Assembly: GCF_000186345.1 (NCBI RefSeq)
Contig: NC_014962.1
Location: 496,001-560,000, forward strand
Source of the DNA: Isosphaera pallida ATCC 43644
Lineage (GTDB): Bacteria > Planctomycetota > Planctomycetia > Isosphaerales > Isosphaeraceae
Reading direction: 5' to 3'
DNA: 64,000 nt
Below are positions 18,059 to 26,443 of the stretch, piece by piece. Each line of letters starts with the position of its first letter. Position 1 is the stretch's first letter. The notes below the pieces were generated by a model, which worked only from the letters and a program-made list of their open reading frames with translations, made no database searches and was not told the origin of the DNA. The position numbers and the translations under genes are program-made.

Positions 18059-19504
18059 TTATCCACCGCGAGACAAGCCGCTGGATGAACTGGCGATCGA
18101 AGCGGTGTCAGAGTTGGTTTTGAGCGAGGATGCTGGTGGCAAGGCGTGGGGGCGTCCGCGTGTCGGTGACACCCGCCGCAGCGGGCTGGTCCGCGAGGGA
18201 CGGAAAATCAAAATCAGCAATAAAGGTAAGTACAGCGCCACCAGCGTTCCACCATGATCCAAATACCAAAACTGGGAGGTGATCAATGTGGCGCAGGAAA
18301 CCGCGATCAACTCTGCCGGCGTCTTCTGAGCCGGCCAGAAGCTGACCAGCATGACGAAGGCTAAAGCCAGGGTGAGGACCGGGATCCGGTAGCTTGGTTC
18401 CAGACCGCTCCAAAGGCTGGTCACCGGCGTCGAGTTGGCCGCGGGTTGGGAGGGAACCCCTGGTTGGGGTGAGGGCGGGTCTTCGGGGGGGGAGGTGAAG
18501 TTGAACTCCAGGTCGGAGAGTTGGAGACCGGCCTCCTTGAAACTGCGCGCTCCCAGTGCCCGTGCCCAGGAGGTGGCTTCCGGCAGAAGGGTTTGCACCA
18601 TCAGGCTCGACGCAACCACCACCGACGCGGAGGCCAAGAACTTCAGAGTAGCGCGGTCGCGGGTCCGCAATGCCCAAATTGGCACCAAGCCGACGCAGGC
18701 GGGAATCCACGCCGCGGCCGTGGTGATGAGCAGACCGCAGATCCAGGGGCGGTCCCGGGCCACGATCGCCGCCACGATCAAGGCCGAGGCCACCAATTGG
18801 CCGCTGTCCACCAGCGCCACCCGGGTGTAGGGCAACAGCAGGTAGCAGGCCGCCATCGCTAGACCGATCTCGCGGCGTCCGTGCAGGCGGTGGCCCAGCC
18901 ACCAGAGGCCGCCCACAATCGTCAGGTGCGACCCCATCGCCAGACCCCGCGAGACCCACTCCCGCAGGCGATCTTCTCGGAACCGTTCGGGAAGAGAAGG
19001 CAGGGGGAGATGTTTGGGGAGGCCGGCCGGTACCGAGTCCAAGGTCTCTTCTACCGCCTCGACCACGGTGGGACCACGACGCGCCTCGTCAATCCGCTCG
19101 GGACGTTCCGCAGGGTTGCGCCGCGCTCCGTGCGCCAGGGGAAGTTCAATCGTTTCGGCCATCAGCAGCGCCAACAAAGCCACCGTCAGGGTGAAAAGGC
19201 CCGGGGTGTTCAGGTTCGGTTCCAGAACGGGACGACGGGGCAACCCCAGATCCACCAGACATCGCGCCAAGAGCAGACCCGACCCCGCCAGCAGCCAGAC
19301 ATAAGCTCCCCAAGCGCGTTGGGCATCCGGTTCAGAGACCAGTTGCATCAGTCCCGGCGACAAGATGAACAGGAGGCACAAGTCGAGGTTGCGGACGCTC
19401 ACCAGGCGGTTGAACTTGAAAAAGAGGATCACCACCGCCAGCCAGGAGAGGATCAGCCAGTTGAAGGGACTGATGCCCAAGTCCGGAACCAGCGAGCCAC
19501 CCAC
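18059..19504 (-). CDS. Multi-pass integral membrane protein of unknown function
   Basis: 481 residues. I choose GTG 19504 because GAGGG lies seven bases upstream; the frame is open to a TTG at 19588. The protein begins 'VGGSLVPDLGISPFNWLIL' and has about ten hydrophobic helices, with an extracytoplasmic loop of ~60 residues near 150-215 and another Pro-rich one near 360-385. The architecture resembles a GT-C glycosyltransferase or a planctomycete polytopic protein, but I see no DD/DE loop motif to prove that. C-terminal residues are Arg/Ser-rich. Confidence 0.65.
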   Translation of the reverse strand: MGGSLVPDLGISPFNWLILSWLAVVILFFKFNRLVSVRNLDLCLLFILSPGLMQLVSEPDAQRAWGAYVWLLAGSGLLLARCLVDLGLPRRPVLEPNLNTPGLFTLTVALLALLMAETIELPLAHGARRNPAERPERIDEARRGPTVVEAVEETLDSVPAGLPKHLPLPSLPERFREDRLREWVSRGLAMGSHLTIVGGLWWLGHRLHGRREIGLAMAACYLLLPYTRVALVDSGQLVASALIVAAIVARDRPWICGLLITTAAAWIPACVGLVPIWALRTRDRATLKFLASASVVVASSLMVQTLLPEATSWARALGARSFKEAGLQLSDLEFNFTSPPEDPPSPQPGVPSQPAANSTPVTSLWSGLEPSYRIPVLTLALAFVMLVSFWPAQKTPAELIAVSCATLITSQFWYLDHGGTLVALYLPLLLILIFRPSRTSPLRRVSPTRGRPHALPPASSLKTNSDTASIASSSSGLSRGG

Positions 19505-20024
19505 GGTTGTTCCCTCGTGTCGATCCCCATTCCTCACACTTCGCCAAAGCAAGATGGGCTGCGTCGATGCGCCAGAACCGAATCCCAACTCCCATGAGAT
19601 GGGAGAGATTCGATGATTGGATCACCAAAAGCCCCTCTCATCGTAGTCTTCCCATCCTCTTCGGGCAACCGGACATACCGACCCAGACGCGACGAAACCG
19701 GACCGCCATTGGCTTCGAAGGAACCAACGTCCGATCGGCCCGATCCAGCCCAACGCGAAGAACTGGACCGGCGCGGTGAGCTGAGCGAACAGGTGAGATT
19801 CGTCTTGCCGGGTCGCGCTGATTCGGGTTAACTTCCCTGGGGCGTCTGACACGCCTCCCTGGGGCGTCTGACACGCCTCGCACTCCCTATCCCCACCCTA
19901 TCGACCTGGTCCCCCCTCAAGGGAACAAGGGGGACACGGCCACGACCCTCCGCCGATCCGTTGGGGGACACGGAATCGAACTCCGGGCGGTGACTCCGCC
20001 GTTCGTCTCGAAACGAGGTCAAGG
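19505..20024. other. Divergent intergenic region with a 22-bp tandem repeat
   Basis: 520 bases between divergent genes. Apart from the tandem repeat listed separately, I see no RNA gene or coding frame I can support. Confidence 0.5.
19836..19879. repeat. Perfect 22-bp tandem direct repeat
   Basis: Two identical adjacent 22-bp units, 19836-19857 and 19858-19879, each beginning cctggggcgtctgacacg. They lie about 145 bases before the start at 20025. A core like it (ctgacacgcct) also occurs near 7340. Confidence 0.9.
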
Positions 20025-20765
20025 ATGACCCCTTCTCTTATGATCGCGCTGGGATTGGTTGGGCTCAACCCGTCCTTCGACCCTGTTCAGGTCGATCCTC
20101 CCAGCGCCACGGCTAAGTCGCCACTCGAACTGTCGGCCAGATCCGATCCGCCAGCTACTTCGACTTCGAGTCGCCGTCTTCGCCGTCGCGCCCTCACCGC
20201 AGTCAACCGTTTGGAGTTGGAGTTGCGGATCAGTGGCCAAGGGCATCAGGCGATGGAGGTAGAGATCAAGCCGGGGCACTCCGCCTGTTTCTTCCAACCG
20301 TTGCACCTGCGTCTGGATTCAGGGGCCGCGCCCTCGATGATGATTCGAGACGTGGTGGTGCGCTCGTTCAGCGTTGATCGGGACGCCTCGGTGGAAATCA
20401 TCCTCCGCGAACCCGGTCATCCACCCAAATCGACCCGGAGAGCCGTGCGACTCCTCAAATCGCCCCCGGAACTTCTCAGCGCGCTTCAATCCTTTGAGGG
20501 AAACCGCGCCGAGAGCCAACCCGCCCATGCTTCCAAGGACAGCCCCCAAACCAACCAGAACGACCACGACGAGCACGGCGACGACCGGCGACAGCAACAA
20601 GAACAAGAGGCACTCGCGCGGTTGGAACAGCAGCTCGGCGAGCTAATTCCCCGCCAGAAGGTCACCTGTTACCTGCTGGCTCCCTCCACCTCCTCCCCCG
20701 GCAACAGCCTGGCGCGTGACACCCCCTCCCAACCCACTCCCATCCCCTCCAAAATCAAGCGCTGA
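20025..20765 (+). CDS. Hypothetical protein, probably secreted
   Basis: 246 residues; ATG 20025 is preceded by AGGTCAAGG. The first ~15 residues are hydrophobic, possibly a short signal peptide. A beta-rich core occupies about residues 60-145 ('LELELRISGQGHQAMEVEIKPGHSACFFQPLHLRL', cut here for reading). The C-terminal third is Gln/Asp/His/Glu-rich and disordered (DHDEHGDDRRQQQEQE) followed by 'GELIPRQKVTCYLLAP'. I do not recognise the family; it looks lineage-specific. Confidence 0.6.
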   Translation: MTPSLMIALGLVGLNPSFDPVQVDPPSATAKSPLELSARSDPPATSTSSRRLRRRALTAVNRLELELRISGQGHQAMEVEIKPGHSACFFQPLHLRLDSGAAPSMMIRDVVVRSFSVDRDASVEIILREPGHPPKSTRRAVRLLKSPPELLSALQSFEGNRAESQPAHASKDSPQTNQNDHDEHGDDRRQQQEQEALARLEQQLGELIPRQKVTCYLLAPSTSSPGNSLARDTPSQPTPIPSKIKR

Positions 20766-20927
20766 GCCGAGCGTCTCATCCCCCTGGCGGACGTGAAGGG
20801 ACGTGAAGCGTAGAGGAATTGCGAACGCGGCGGTCCACCCTTACCCCAGATTGTAACCAAGACGCCGCCTCACTCCGGGCGAAACGAAACGGACCGGACA
20901 GAGAGTTTCCAGCCTCGAACCCGCCGC

Positions 20928-22379
20928 TCAACGCTTGAGCGGATAAAGGTCGAGATGTTCCAGCAGATCTACTGCCCAGGGGTGGCTCCAGGGGGAACGC
21001 AGCGCGTAGCCTACCGTCATCACCGACACCACCAACGCCAGCCAGAACAGCCTCCGCAACCAACGCCGGTCACTTCCCGACATCAGGCCGTAAGGCAGGC
21101 AGATCGACCAAAGCGGAAACAACCAGAACAACCACCGTGCCCCCTGAGTCGAGCCGCCGTAGTTATTGGTCTTCAAGGTGTAGTAGCCCACCACCACCAC
21201 CGTCGCCGCTAGCGTCGCGGCCAGCAACGGCCGCAACACCTTCGCCTCCCGCCAAGCGCGGACCCAGCCGATGAGCGCAAACAGGAACACCGGCGTCAAA
21301 CCGATCATGCCGTGGTGACCCAACGTCAAGTGGAAAAAATAAATCGGCTTTGGTTCGTCCAGCGCGTCCATCTCGAGAGGTTCCTGCCAGTAGCTATCCT
21401 TGTAGAGATAGCTAGAGGTGCCGAACTCGGCGTAGGCCGGGGTGAATTGGCCCAACGCCAAGTATTGCGTGAGCAGAAACGCGGCGATCGGCACCAACGC
21501 CGCCGGCACAAACACCCTCAGCGTTCGGCCTGGCTCGATCCCCAGCGTGATGAGCAAGGCCAGGGCGGTGAGGCTCAAAGCAGGCAATTCGTTGCAGGCC
21601 GCGAAGGCGGCGAAGAAGCCCGCCACGGCGAAGGTGACGCGCTTGCGATCTCCCTCAACCAGACGCGCCAATGCCAGCACGGTCACCCAAACGCACATCA
21701 CCCCGACGGTGTGGTTGTTCAAGGTCGTCAAGAAGCTGAACCACGGCATCGCCAACGCCGAAGCGGTCAACGCCGCCATCCACGGCCAGTCACGCGGACC
21801 AGCGTGACGGTCCAAAAACCGCGCGTACAGGATCAACACAACCCAAAGCGGAACAATGTTGAGCAAAATCAGAACAGGCTTGAAATAGTAAACATGCGCC
21901 TGCCACTTGATCGGCTCGGGTTTTTCGTCGGGCCGGTCGCGGCGAGGGGTGCGTTCTTGTTCGCGGATCACTGCGTCCAGGGGGACCCCGGCGACTGCGC
22001 GAAACGGCGCGATGATCCCTGCGATCAGGGTGGGCAGCAGGGGCGGCTTGCTCGAATAGAAGTCGGGCTTCTCGGGGTCGTCGGGATTCTCGCGGGCGAT
22101 TTTGTCTTGAGTTTGCGACTGCCAGGGGCAGTCGTTGATCCGATAAGTTCCTTGTTCGACCAGGGCCCAGATGGTACACCACCGCGAGATGTCGTTAGCC
22201 CCGATGAGGGTCGGGATGCGTAGGGTCGCCCCTAACGACAGCCCGACCGCCACGGCCGTCACCAGCCCCAGCACGATCCTCCGCGATTCGGAGCGCTCGG
22301 GGTATCGGGGGTCGTGTAGCGGCGTTTCAGGGGAGGGAGCGGTTGAGGTCGTCGGTGGCGAATTCGGCTCGGGGCGCAT
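20928..22379 (-). CDS. GT39-like polytopic glycosyltransferase / dolichol-phosphate-mannose mannosyltransferase-like protein
   Basis: 483 residues from ATG 22379 (a TTG at 22424 is an alternative). A Pro/Thr-rich cytoplasmic tail precedes ten or more transmembrane helices. The first large loop carries 'NDISRWCTIWALVEQGTYRIND' and 'FYSSKPPLLPTLIAGI', positioned like the catalytic loop of PMT/ArnT-type GT-C enzymes. Such enzymes move a sugar from a polyprenyl phosphate to a lipid, glycan or protein outside the inner membrane. It is the third gene of a minus-strand run with a polyprenyl-phosphate sugar transferase (22458) and a UPF0104 protein (23642), which supports a lipid-linked sugar pathway. 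Confidence 0.72.
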   Translation of the reverse strand: MRPEPNSPPTTSTAPSPETPLHDPRYPERSESRRIVLGLVTAVAVGLSLGATLRIPTLIGANDISRWCTIWALVEQGTYRINDCPWQSQTQDKIARENPDDPEKPDFYSSKPPLLPTLIAGIIAPFRAVAGVPLDAVIREQERTPRRDRPDEKPEPIKWQAHVYYFKPVLILLNIVPLWVVLILYARFLDRHAGPRDWPWMAALTASALAMPWFSFLTTLNNHTVGVMCVWVTVLALARLVEGDRKRVTFAVAGFFAAFAACNELPALSLTALALLITLGIEPGRTLRVFVPAALVPIAAFLLTQYLALGQFTPAYAEFGTSSYLYKDSYWQEPLEMDALDEPKPIYFFHLTLGHHGMIGLTPVFLFALIGWVRAWREAKVLRPLLAATLAATVVVVGYYTLKTNNYGGSTQGARWLFWLFPLWSICLPYGLMSGSDRRWLRRLFWLALVVSVMTVGYALRSPWSHPWAVDLLEHLDLYPLKR

Positions 22380-22457
22380 CGCGGTGGGGTCCGTCGCGAA
22401 GGGGAAAGGAGTCGGGTTGATCAAATCCAGGTGGTTGTCTGACGCGGAGGCGGAGGA

Positions 22458-23510
22458 TCAAGAGTCGCCGGCGCGATTGCCTGAGAGGGGTGGCTTGTTG
22501 TCCTCGCAGAAGCCCAGACTTTGCGCGATGCTGTAGGCGTCGCTGGGTCGATGCTGGTAAAAGGTGAGCAGTTCGGCCAGGACGCCTAGACTCAGTAACT
22601 GCGCTCCGATGCTCAGCGAAACCGCCGAGTAGCTCAAAAACGGCCGAGTGCCGATTGGACGCACCCCGGCCAGCCACTCTAGCGCCAGCCAAGTAAGGCC
22701 GAACACTCCGGTTGCTAAAAACAGCAAACCTAAGGGACCGAGGATATGTAAAGGACGCTGACGGAACCCGGTCACGAACCAGACGGTCAGGAGATCAAGG
22801 AATCCTTTGACGAACCGCTCGACGCCGTACTTGGAACGTCCGTGGGTGCGGGGCCGGTGGTTGACCGCCAACTCGCCGACCCGGAAGCCCCGCGCGTACG
22901 CCAAAGCTGGCACGAACCGGTGGAGTTCGCCGTAGATGCGGATCTCGCGCAGGATCTCGACGCGATAGAGCTTGAAGCCGCAATTATGGTCATGAAGTTG
23001 GCAGCCCGACAATCGGCTGACCATGGCGTTGAACACGAGGCTAGGGTACACCTTGTGCCAGGGGTCGTGACGGGTTTTCTTCCAACCGCTCACCAGATCC
23101 AACCCGCCGTTGGCGTCGATTGCCTCCAGGAACCGGGGAATTTCAGCGGGGTCGTCCTGTAGGTCGCCGTCCAGTGTGAAGATCAGGCGGCCCCGCGCCT
23201 TTTGAAATCCCGCGGTCAACGCCGCCGCTTTGCCGAAGTTGCGTCTCAACCGAACGGCTCGGACCCGCCCGGTTGGATCTGCGGCGACCAACCCGGCGAT
23301 CACCTCCCAGGAGCCGTCCCGGCTGCCATCGTCAATCCAAAGAATCTCGTGGGAACGCCCGGTGGACTCCAGCGCCGCGACGAGTTGCCGATGCAGTTCG
23401 GCCACGTTTTCCCGCTCGTCCTTGACCGGCACCACCACACTGAGTTCCGGTGGAACGGCGGGTTGAGCCACGTTGGTTTCGTCGTGGACCTGGGTTCGCG
23501 GCGCGTTCAT
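22458..23510 (-). CDS. Family 2 glycosyltransferase, DPM1/ArnC-like polyprenyl-phosphate sugar transferase
   Basis: 350 residues from ATG 23510; the open frame runs back to 24131 but that part overlaps the next gene and is a shadow. The GT2 domain occupies about residues 20-250: 'LSVVVPVKDERENV' at the nucleotide-binding start, 'WIDDGSRDGS', 'LDGDLQDDP' (DXD-type metal site), 'CGFKLYRVEIL' and 'VNHRPRTHGRSKYG'. Two transmembrane helices follow (about 258-335), as in ArnC and GtrB proteins. The expected reaction is transfer of a sugar from a nucleotide donor to undecaprenyl phosphate on the cytoplasmic face. A start slightly upstream between 23511 and 23641 is possible. Confidence 0.85.
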   Translation of the reverse strand: MNAPRTQVHDETNVAQPAVPPELSVVVPVKDERENVAELHRQLVAALESTGRSHEILWIDDGSRDGSWEVIAGLVAADPTGRVRAVRLRRNFGKAAALTAGFQKARGRLIFTLDGDLQDDPAEIPRFLEAIDANGGLDLVSGWKKTRHDPWHKVYPSLVFNAMVSRLSGCQLHDHNCGFKLYRVEILREIRIYGELHRFVPALAYARGFRVGELAVNHRPRTHGRSKYGVERFVKGFLDLLTVWFVTGFRQRPLHILGPLGLLFLATGVFGLTWLALEWLAGVRPIGTRPFLSYSAVSLSIGAQLLSLGVLAELLTFYQHRPSDAYSIAQSLGFCEDNKPPLSGNRAGDS

Positions 23511-23607
23511 GACCTCGACGACTCCGGTTGGGACCACGGCGGACCTGTCGGTGGCGGGAATGGAGGAGGACACAGCGGCGATCTCAGCGCGCCGCGGTGG
23601 TAAGGGA

Positions 23608-23621
23608 GTAAACACGTTTAC
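23608..23621. promoter_or_regulatory. Inverted repeat before the GT2 gene
   Basis: GTAAAC-AC-GTTTAC, arms of six bases around a 2-base spacer, in the gap between the UPF0104 gene and the GT2 gene. It is AT-rich against a GC-rich background and could be an operator; no regulator can be named. Confidence 0.3.
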
Positions 23622-23641
23622 ACACTCCGAACGGTCCCGGA

Positions 23642-24709
23642 TCAGGCTCCCGACCCGTCGGGAGGAGCCGGGAGGGTTCCGCCGGACTCGTCGCCCACCG
23701 CGGAGCGACCGGCGGGGGGCCGGATCGCGCCCAGTACGATACCCGAGACGACCAGTTCCGCGAAGACCTGGATCAAGCGCAACGCCAAGGTCGAGGTGAC
23801 TGCCAGGCTCAGCCCCAAAAGCGGCTCCAAAGTCACCATCAAGACCCATTCCCTGACCCCTAGGCCGCCGGGAAGCACCGCCACCACGAAGCCTAGGACC
23901 GTTGCCAGGGCGACCGAGGCGATCAGGATCGGCCAGAGTGGCGGCGCGACTTCGTTGCCCAGGCCGTGAATCACTGCAACGTGGCCCAGACCCCAGAGGG
24001 TCCAGGTTGGCAGGCCCATGACCAAACCCAGCACCAGGGTCCGCGGGTTGATTTTCGGGAAGCTCGCCTGGGCCTCCGGCCAGCGACGACTGATGGTTCG
24101 GGTCAAAAAGTTGAAGACCCGTGGCTCGCACATGACCAAAAACATCAGACCCACCCCCGAACCCAATGTCGCCAGGAAAGCCGCGTTGCTCAAAGAACGC
24201 CCCGCCATGACGAACCCTACCCCCGCCATGAGCCCGCCCGCCGCCATCATAAGAAGCGTTTCGTAGAACGCCGCCACCGCCACCGAACCCGCCCGCGCGC
24301 CGAACGGAGTAGCTAGACCCACCCGCATTACCACCACGAATGCTTTACCCGGAACATATTTGCCTAGGTGTCCTACCACATAGGCTCGAACCGCTGCCAA
24401 CCAGCTGATCGGGTGTGTCGAGGATCGCAGCAAGACATAAAAATAGCTGCCTTGGATCACCAAACCAGCCATGTACAGCAGTCCCGCCGCGATCATCCCG
24501 TTGGGTTCGATAGTGAGGGTCAGACCACGCTCCCGGAACTCCTCGATCGTTTTCCAGATTTGCCAGCCCACCGCCGCCAGCACGAGAACGCCGATTGCTC
24601 CCTTAATCCAAGGGGCCAGGTGGGTCCAACGTCCTGTTGAGATGTCCATCGGCTCCACCGACGCAGCCGGGTTCGGCGGCTCCGAGCCATCGTCGCGTCC
24701 CTGGGTCAT
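23642..24709 (-). CDS. UPF0104 / lysylphosphatidylglycerol-synthase-transmembrane-like (flippase-type) protein
   Basis: 355 residues from ATG 24709, which has GAGGGCCAGG upstream. Eight or so hydrophobic helices carry the family landmarks: 'VRAYVVGHLGKYVPGKAFVVVMR' in the second third and 'AVLPGGLGVREWVLMVTLEPL' near the C-terminus (PGGxGxRE is the signature of the LPG_synthase_TM/UPF0104 family). Known members include the MprF flippase part and AglD-like proteins that act on polyprenyl- or lipid-linked sugars. First gene of the GT2/GT39 run, so it may flip or help flip the lipid-linked product. Confidence 0.82.
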   Translation of the reverse strand: MTQGRDDGSEPPNPAASVEPMDISTGRWTHLAPWIKGAIGVLVLAAVGWQIWKTIEEFRERGLTLTIEPNGMIAAGLLYMAGLVIQGSYFYVLLRSSTHPISWLAAVRAYVVGHLGKYVPGKAFVVVMRVGLATPFGARAGSVAVAAFYETLLMMAAGGLMAGVGFVMAGRSLSNAAFLATLGSGVGLMFLVMCEPRVFNFLTRTISRRWPEAQASFPKINPRTLVLGLVMGLPTWTLWGLGHVAVIHGLGNEVAPPLWPILIASVALATVLGFVVAVLPGGLGVREWVLMVTLEPLLGLSLAVTSTLALRLIQVFAELVVSGIVLGAIRPPAGRSAVGDESGGTLPAPPDGSGA

Positions 24710-25360
24710 TGCCTGGCCCTCGCTCCTTGTCCTCAACCTGGAACCACCCTGGCCCGACCCACGCCCGAGCGTCCCACAACGCGGGACCATTGCGTCTTGT
24801 TTTCACTCCATCCCCAACGCGTCGCTCATTCTGACCAGGTTCCCACCCTCCGACAACCCGAACCTTCCTCCTGAGATGAGGGTTCCCCAGGCTCTTCCGA
24901 CAATCGCCCGGGTCGTACCAATCGAGGTCCGATTGGTTGGGAAGCACGCGCTCCTACAACCTCCTGGTCCCTACCCCTAACGGAGTCGCTCCGACATCCC
25001 AAGGCGCGGCCCGGAGAATCGGCCACCACGCGGCATCCTGTCCCACCACCCGGATTGATCGGCGCAAATCCCCAACCCAGTCAGGGTCGGGATCATTGAG
25101 AAACAATCCATCGGGACGATTAAGTCTGACCTTCGAGGGATGGTTGGCATGGCCTAAAGCCCCTCATTTCACCAATTGCTTCAATTTGGAGAGTCGTTAA
25201 GTTCCCGAGAGCGATTGAACGCGCATAATGGAGAGGAACCCGTCTCGAAGTTGGGACCGTCAGGGGTGTGGTCACCGCGACGATTCGGGTCTTCGTGGTA
25301 ATCGCGTCGTTGATGCCACTCTCTGCCACCCTCTTTGACGATGCTTCCGAGAGTTTCATT
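24710..25360. other. Divergent intergenic region
   Basis: About 650 bases between the UPF0104 gene and the HEAT-repeat gene. I see no RNA gene. A GTG at 25268 in frame with the HEAT gene is an alternative upstream start, which would shorten this gap to about 560 bases. Confidence 0.5.
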
Positions 25361-26191
25361 ATGTTCGCCACCCTGAGTGCGGTTGTTTTACTCGCACCGG
25401 CCCTAACGGGCGGATTCCAACCGCTTCCGCCGCCGGAATGGGAATTAAAGAAGCTCACCACCTTTCCTTCACCCCGCGATCGGGCCGCGGGGGCCGCGGC
25501 GTTGCGGAAGTATGACTGGCGTTGCCGGCCCGACCTGATCGACGCCCTGGTTAATGCGTTGAGCTGCGATCCCTCGGCGAAGGTCCGCGAAGAGGCGGCC
25601 GAGTCGTTGGCCTGTCTGGCACCGCCCTCGCCAGTGGCCGAGGCGGCGCTGCGGCGAGCGGCGGCGTGCGATTCCAACCTGTGCGTTCGGCTCAAATCCC
25701 GCAAGGGAGCCAAGGCGGTCGCGGCGTCGTTGGCTCGCTCGGGGCCGATCGTGGTGACGACCTCGCGGCGGGTCGAGTTGGCTCCGGCTGCTCCGCCGGC
25801 GTTGTACGATTTCGGTATGCCCCAGGGGCCGGGGATCGCGCCGGTTCCACCTGGCTTCTCCGACCCGGTTTTCGTGCCGCCTCCGCCCTTGGGCGTGGTT
25901 CCGGGAACCGTGTACCCGATGACCGGCAGAGGCCCCACCCAGTTCGACACTCAGGCTCGGGTGTTGGACCGTCCAGCTCCGTTGAATCGGCGGGTCGATC
26001 CCCGTCCAGTGCGCGATCTGCCGCCGGAATTCTACGATGATCCCCTCACCGGCGCTCCGGGGGCCGCGCCCCGCCGAGCGATCCCGACCCCGACTCGGTT
26101 CCTGACCACGCCGCCACCCTCGGCGTTGCTGCCCAATCCCTTGCCGCCCGACGAGATTCCGGCCCTGCTGCCTCCACGTTACGGTCCTTGA
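25361..26191 (+). CDS. HEAT-repeat secreted protein with proline-rich tail
   Basis: 276 residues from ATG 25361; with GTG 25268 it would be 307. From 25361 the protein starts with a signal-like stretch ('MFATLSAVVLLAPALTGG'). Residues ~30-120 form HEAT/PBS-lyase-like helices: 'RAAGAAALRKYDWRCRPDLI', 'DALVNALSCDPSAKVREEAA' and 'AALRRAAACDSNLCVRL'. The rest is Pro/Arg-rich and disordered. Similar short HEAT proteins are frequent in planctomycetes; function is unknown. Confidence 0.68.
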   Translation: MFATLSAVVLLAPALTGGFQPLPPPEWELKKLTTFPSPRDRAAGAAALRKYDWRCRPDLIDALVNALSCDPSAKVREEAAESLACLAPPSPVAEAALRRAAACDSNLCVRLKSRKGAKAVAASLARSGPIVVTTSRRVELAPAAPPALYDFGMPQGPGIAPVPPGFSDPVFVPPPPLGVVPGTVYPMTGRGPTQFDTQARVLDRPAPLNRRVDPRPVRDLPPEFYDDPLTGAPGAAPRRAIPTPTRFLTTPPPSALLPNPLPPDEIPALLPPRYGP

Positions 26192-26443
26192 GCGCACACG
26201 ACGACGATTTCGCAACCATCCTGGGAACGCATTGGCGTTTGCTCCGCGGAAGGATTCACCCTGCACAAGGCGGGGGCGTTCGCGGGCGTTGAAGCCATTG
26301 CGTTCCTTTCGAAGCCGGCATGGATCGTCGCGGGCGCGACAATCTTTCCCTGACTTCCCGATGTCCGACGCCTCAACCGCGAAGGATTTCCTGTTTAAGC
26401 CAATTCTGAGAGTCGAGAAACCGGATCGCCGATGCGGATAAGC

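Noticed and set aside
21312-22223. 303-codon plus-strand ORF opposite the GT39-like gene
   Set aside because: Gln/Arg/His-rich shadow of a membrane protein.
23511-24131. N-terminal extension of the GT2 frame
   Set aside because: Most of it lies over the UPF0104 gene and has no domain; GT2 sequence starts at about 23470.
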